This document shows positions 62,893 through 64,000 of a DNA stretch of 64,000 bases, one piece after another. Each line of letters opens with the position of its first letter. Position 1 is the first letter of the stretch. Position numbers and translations under genes: made by a program. This DNA comes from Solea solea (Eukaryota > Chordata > Actinopteri > Pleuronectiformes > Soleidae): NCBI RefSeq assembly GCF_958295425.1, contig NC_081145.1:28420624-28484623 (forward strand), written 5' to 3'. The notes under the pieces were generated by a model, which searched no databases, was not told the DNA's origin, and saw nothing but the letters and a program-made list of their open reading frames with translations.

Positions 62893-64000
62893 ACTGTCGA
62901 ACAAGTTCACACAATGTCGATGAGTTCACGCAGTGTCGATGAGTTCAGGCAGTGTCGATGAGTTCACGCAGTGTCGATGAGTTCACGCAGTGTCGATGAG
63001 TTCACGCAGTGTCGATGAGTTCACGCAGTGTCGATGAGTTCACGCAGTGTCGATGAGTTCTCGCAGTGTCGATGAGTTCACGCAGTGTCGATGAGTTCAC
63101 GCAGTGTCGATGAGCTCTCGCAGTGTCGATGAGTTCACGCAGTGTCGATGATTTCAGGCAGTGTCGATGAGTTCAGGCAGTGTGTCGATGAGTTCAGGCA
63201 GTGTCGATGAGTTCACGCAGTGTCGATGAGTTCAGGCAGTGTCGATGAGTTCTCGCAGTGTCGATGAGTTCAGGCAGTGTCGATGAGTTCAGGCAGTGTC
63301 GATGAGTTCTCGCAGTGTCGATGAGTTCAGGCAGTTCAGGCAGTGTCGATGAGTTCAGGCAGTGTCGATGAGTTCTCGCAGTGTCGATGAGTTCACGCAG
63401 TGTCGATGAGTTCACGCAGTGTCGATGAGTTCTCGCAGTGTCGATGAGTTCAGGCAGTGTCGATGAGTTCTCGCAGTGTCGATGAGTTCAGGCAGTGTCG
63501 ATGAGTTCTCGCAGTGTCGATGAGTTCAGGCAGTGTCGATGAGTTCTCGCAGTGTCGATGAGTTCAGGCAGTGTCGATGAGTTCAGGCAGTGTCGATGAG
63601 TTCTCGCAGTGTCGATGAGTTCAGGCAGTGTCGATGAGTTCTCGCAGTGTCGATGAGTTCACGCAGTGTCGATGAGTTCTCGCAGTGTCGATGAGTTCAC
63701 GCAGTGTCGATGAGTTCACGCAGTGTCGATGAGTTCAGGCAGTGTCGATGAGTTCTCGCAGTGTCGATGAGTTCAGGCAGTGTCGATGAGTTCAGGCAGT
63801 GTCGATGAGTTCTCGCAGTGTCGATGAGTTCTCGCAGTGTCGATGAGTTCAGGCAGTGTCGATGAGTTCTCGCAGTGTCGATGAGTTCAGGCAGTGTCGA
63901 TGAGTTCACGCAGTGTCGATGAGTTCACGCAGTGTCGATGAGTTCACGCAGTGTCGATGAGTTCAGGCAGTGTCGATGAGTTCTCGCAGTGTCGATGAGT
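62893..64000. repeat. 19-bp satellite (GCAGTGTCGATGAGTTCAC), continues past the window
   Basis: About 58 head-to-tail 19-bp units. Variation is almost confined to the bases after GAGTTC/T: three unit types end CACG, CAGG or CTCG. Rare irregular units are at 63180 (extra GT) and 63330 (truncated). Each unit has one TCGA and usually a second CpG. The right end is cut by the window. Confidence 0.98.

Overview
The window is vertebrate nuclear DNA, almost certainly from a teleost fish. It holds intron-rich orthologues of four vertebrate genes with GT-AG junctions, very many (CA)n, (TA)n and other tandem repeats, and dispersed repeats of types common in bony fish: tRNA-like SINEs, LINE 3' ends, short inverted-repeat elements and a hAT-type element. 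There are no operons or bacterial features. The species cannot be named from the sequence.

The genic part is the left half. dus2 (minus, 760-4776, 15 coding exons, about 501 aa) encodes tRNA dihydrouridine synthase 2. slc7a10 (minus, 8569-23078, 11 coding exons, about 522 aa) encodes the Asc-1 amino-acid transporter light chain. faap24 (minus, 26489-28880, 4 coding exons, about 217 aa) encodes a Fanconi anaemia core-complex DNA-binding subunit. immp2l (plus, from about 30.3 kb and running off the right edge) encodes mitochondrial inner-membrane peptidase subunit 2; only its first two coding exons (33665-33799 and 33922-34025) are inside. Exon phases were checked across every junction of dus2, slc7a10 and faap24, and all three frames stay open. 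The four genes act in unrelated pathways (tRNA modification, small neutral amino-acid transport, DNA repair, mitochondrial protein maturation), so their proximity is local synteny and not a functional cluster. faap24 and immp2l are head to head.

The introns and spacers are dominated by tandem arrays. One minisatellite family (core GAGGACAGGTGAA) has expanded separately in three slc7a10 introns. A 1.9-kb TCTG/TCTA/TCAA array lies upstream of slc7a10. There are further arrays of 49, 56, 38-41, 39, 18 and 19 bp. A long-armed foldback element occurs at least seven times, and a 746-bp hAT-type element with a perfect 8-bp target duplication lies in the immp2l intron.

From 38.3 to 60.9 kb the window is a head-to-tail array of about eight roughly 1.9-3.6-kb units, followed by a related element with 127-bp subrepeats. 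Each unit starts with a GC-rich head of about 123 nt that can fold into a long stem enclosing three hairpins. A variable number of 16-bp repeats follows, then a body carrying repeated CTCF-, ETS- and YY1-like motifs. Several units end in a hairpin whose stem is kept by compensating changes in a sister family. This array is the most unusual part of the window. It shows no convincing protein-coding content and looks like a repeat-derived, structured, possibly regulatory or boundary-like locus. The last 1.1 kb is a 19-bp satellite that continues past the window.
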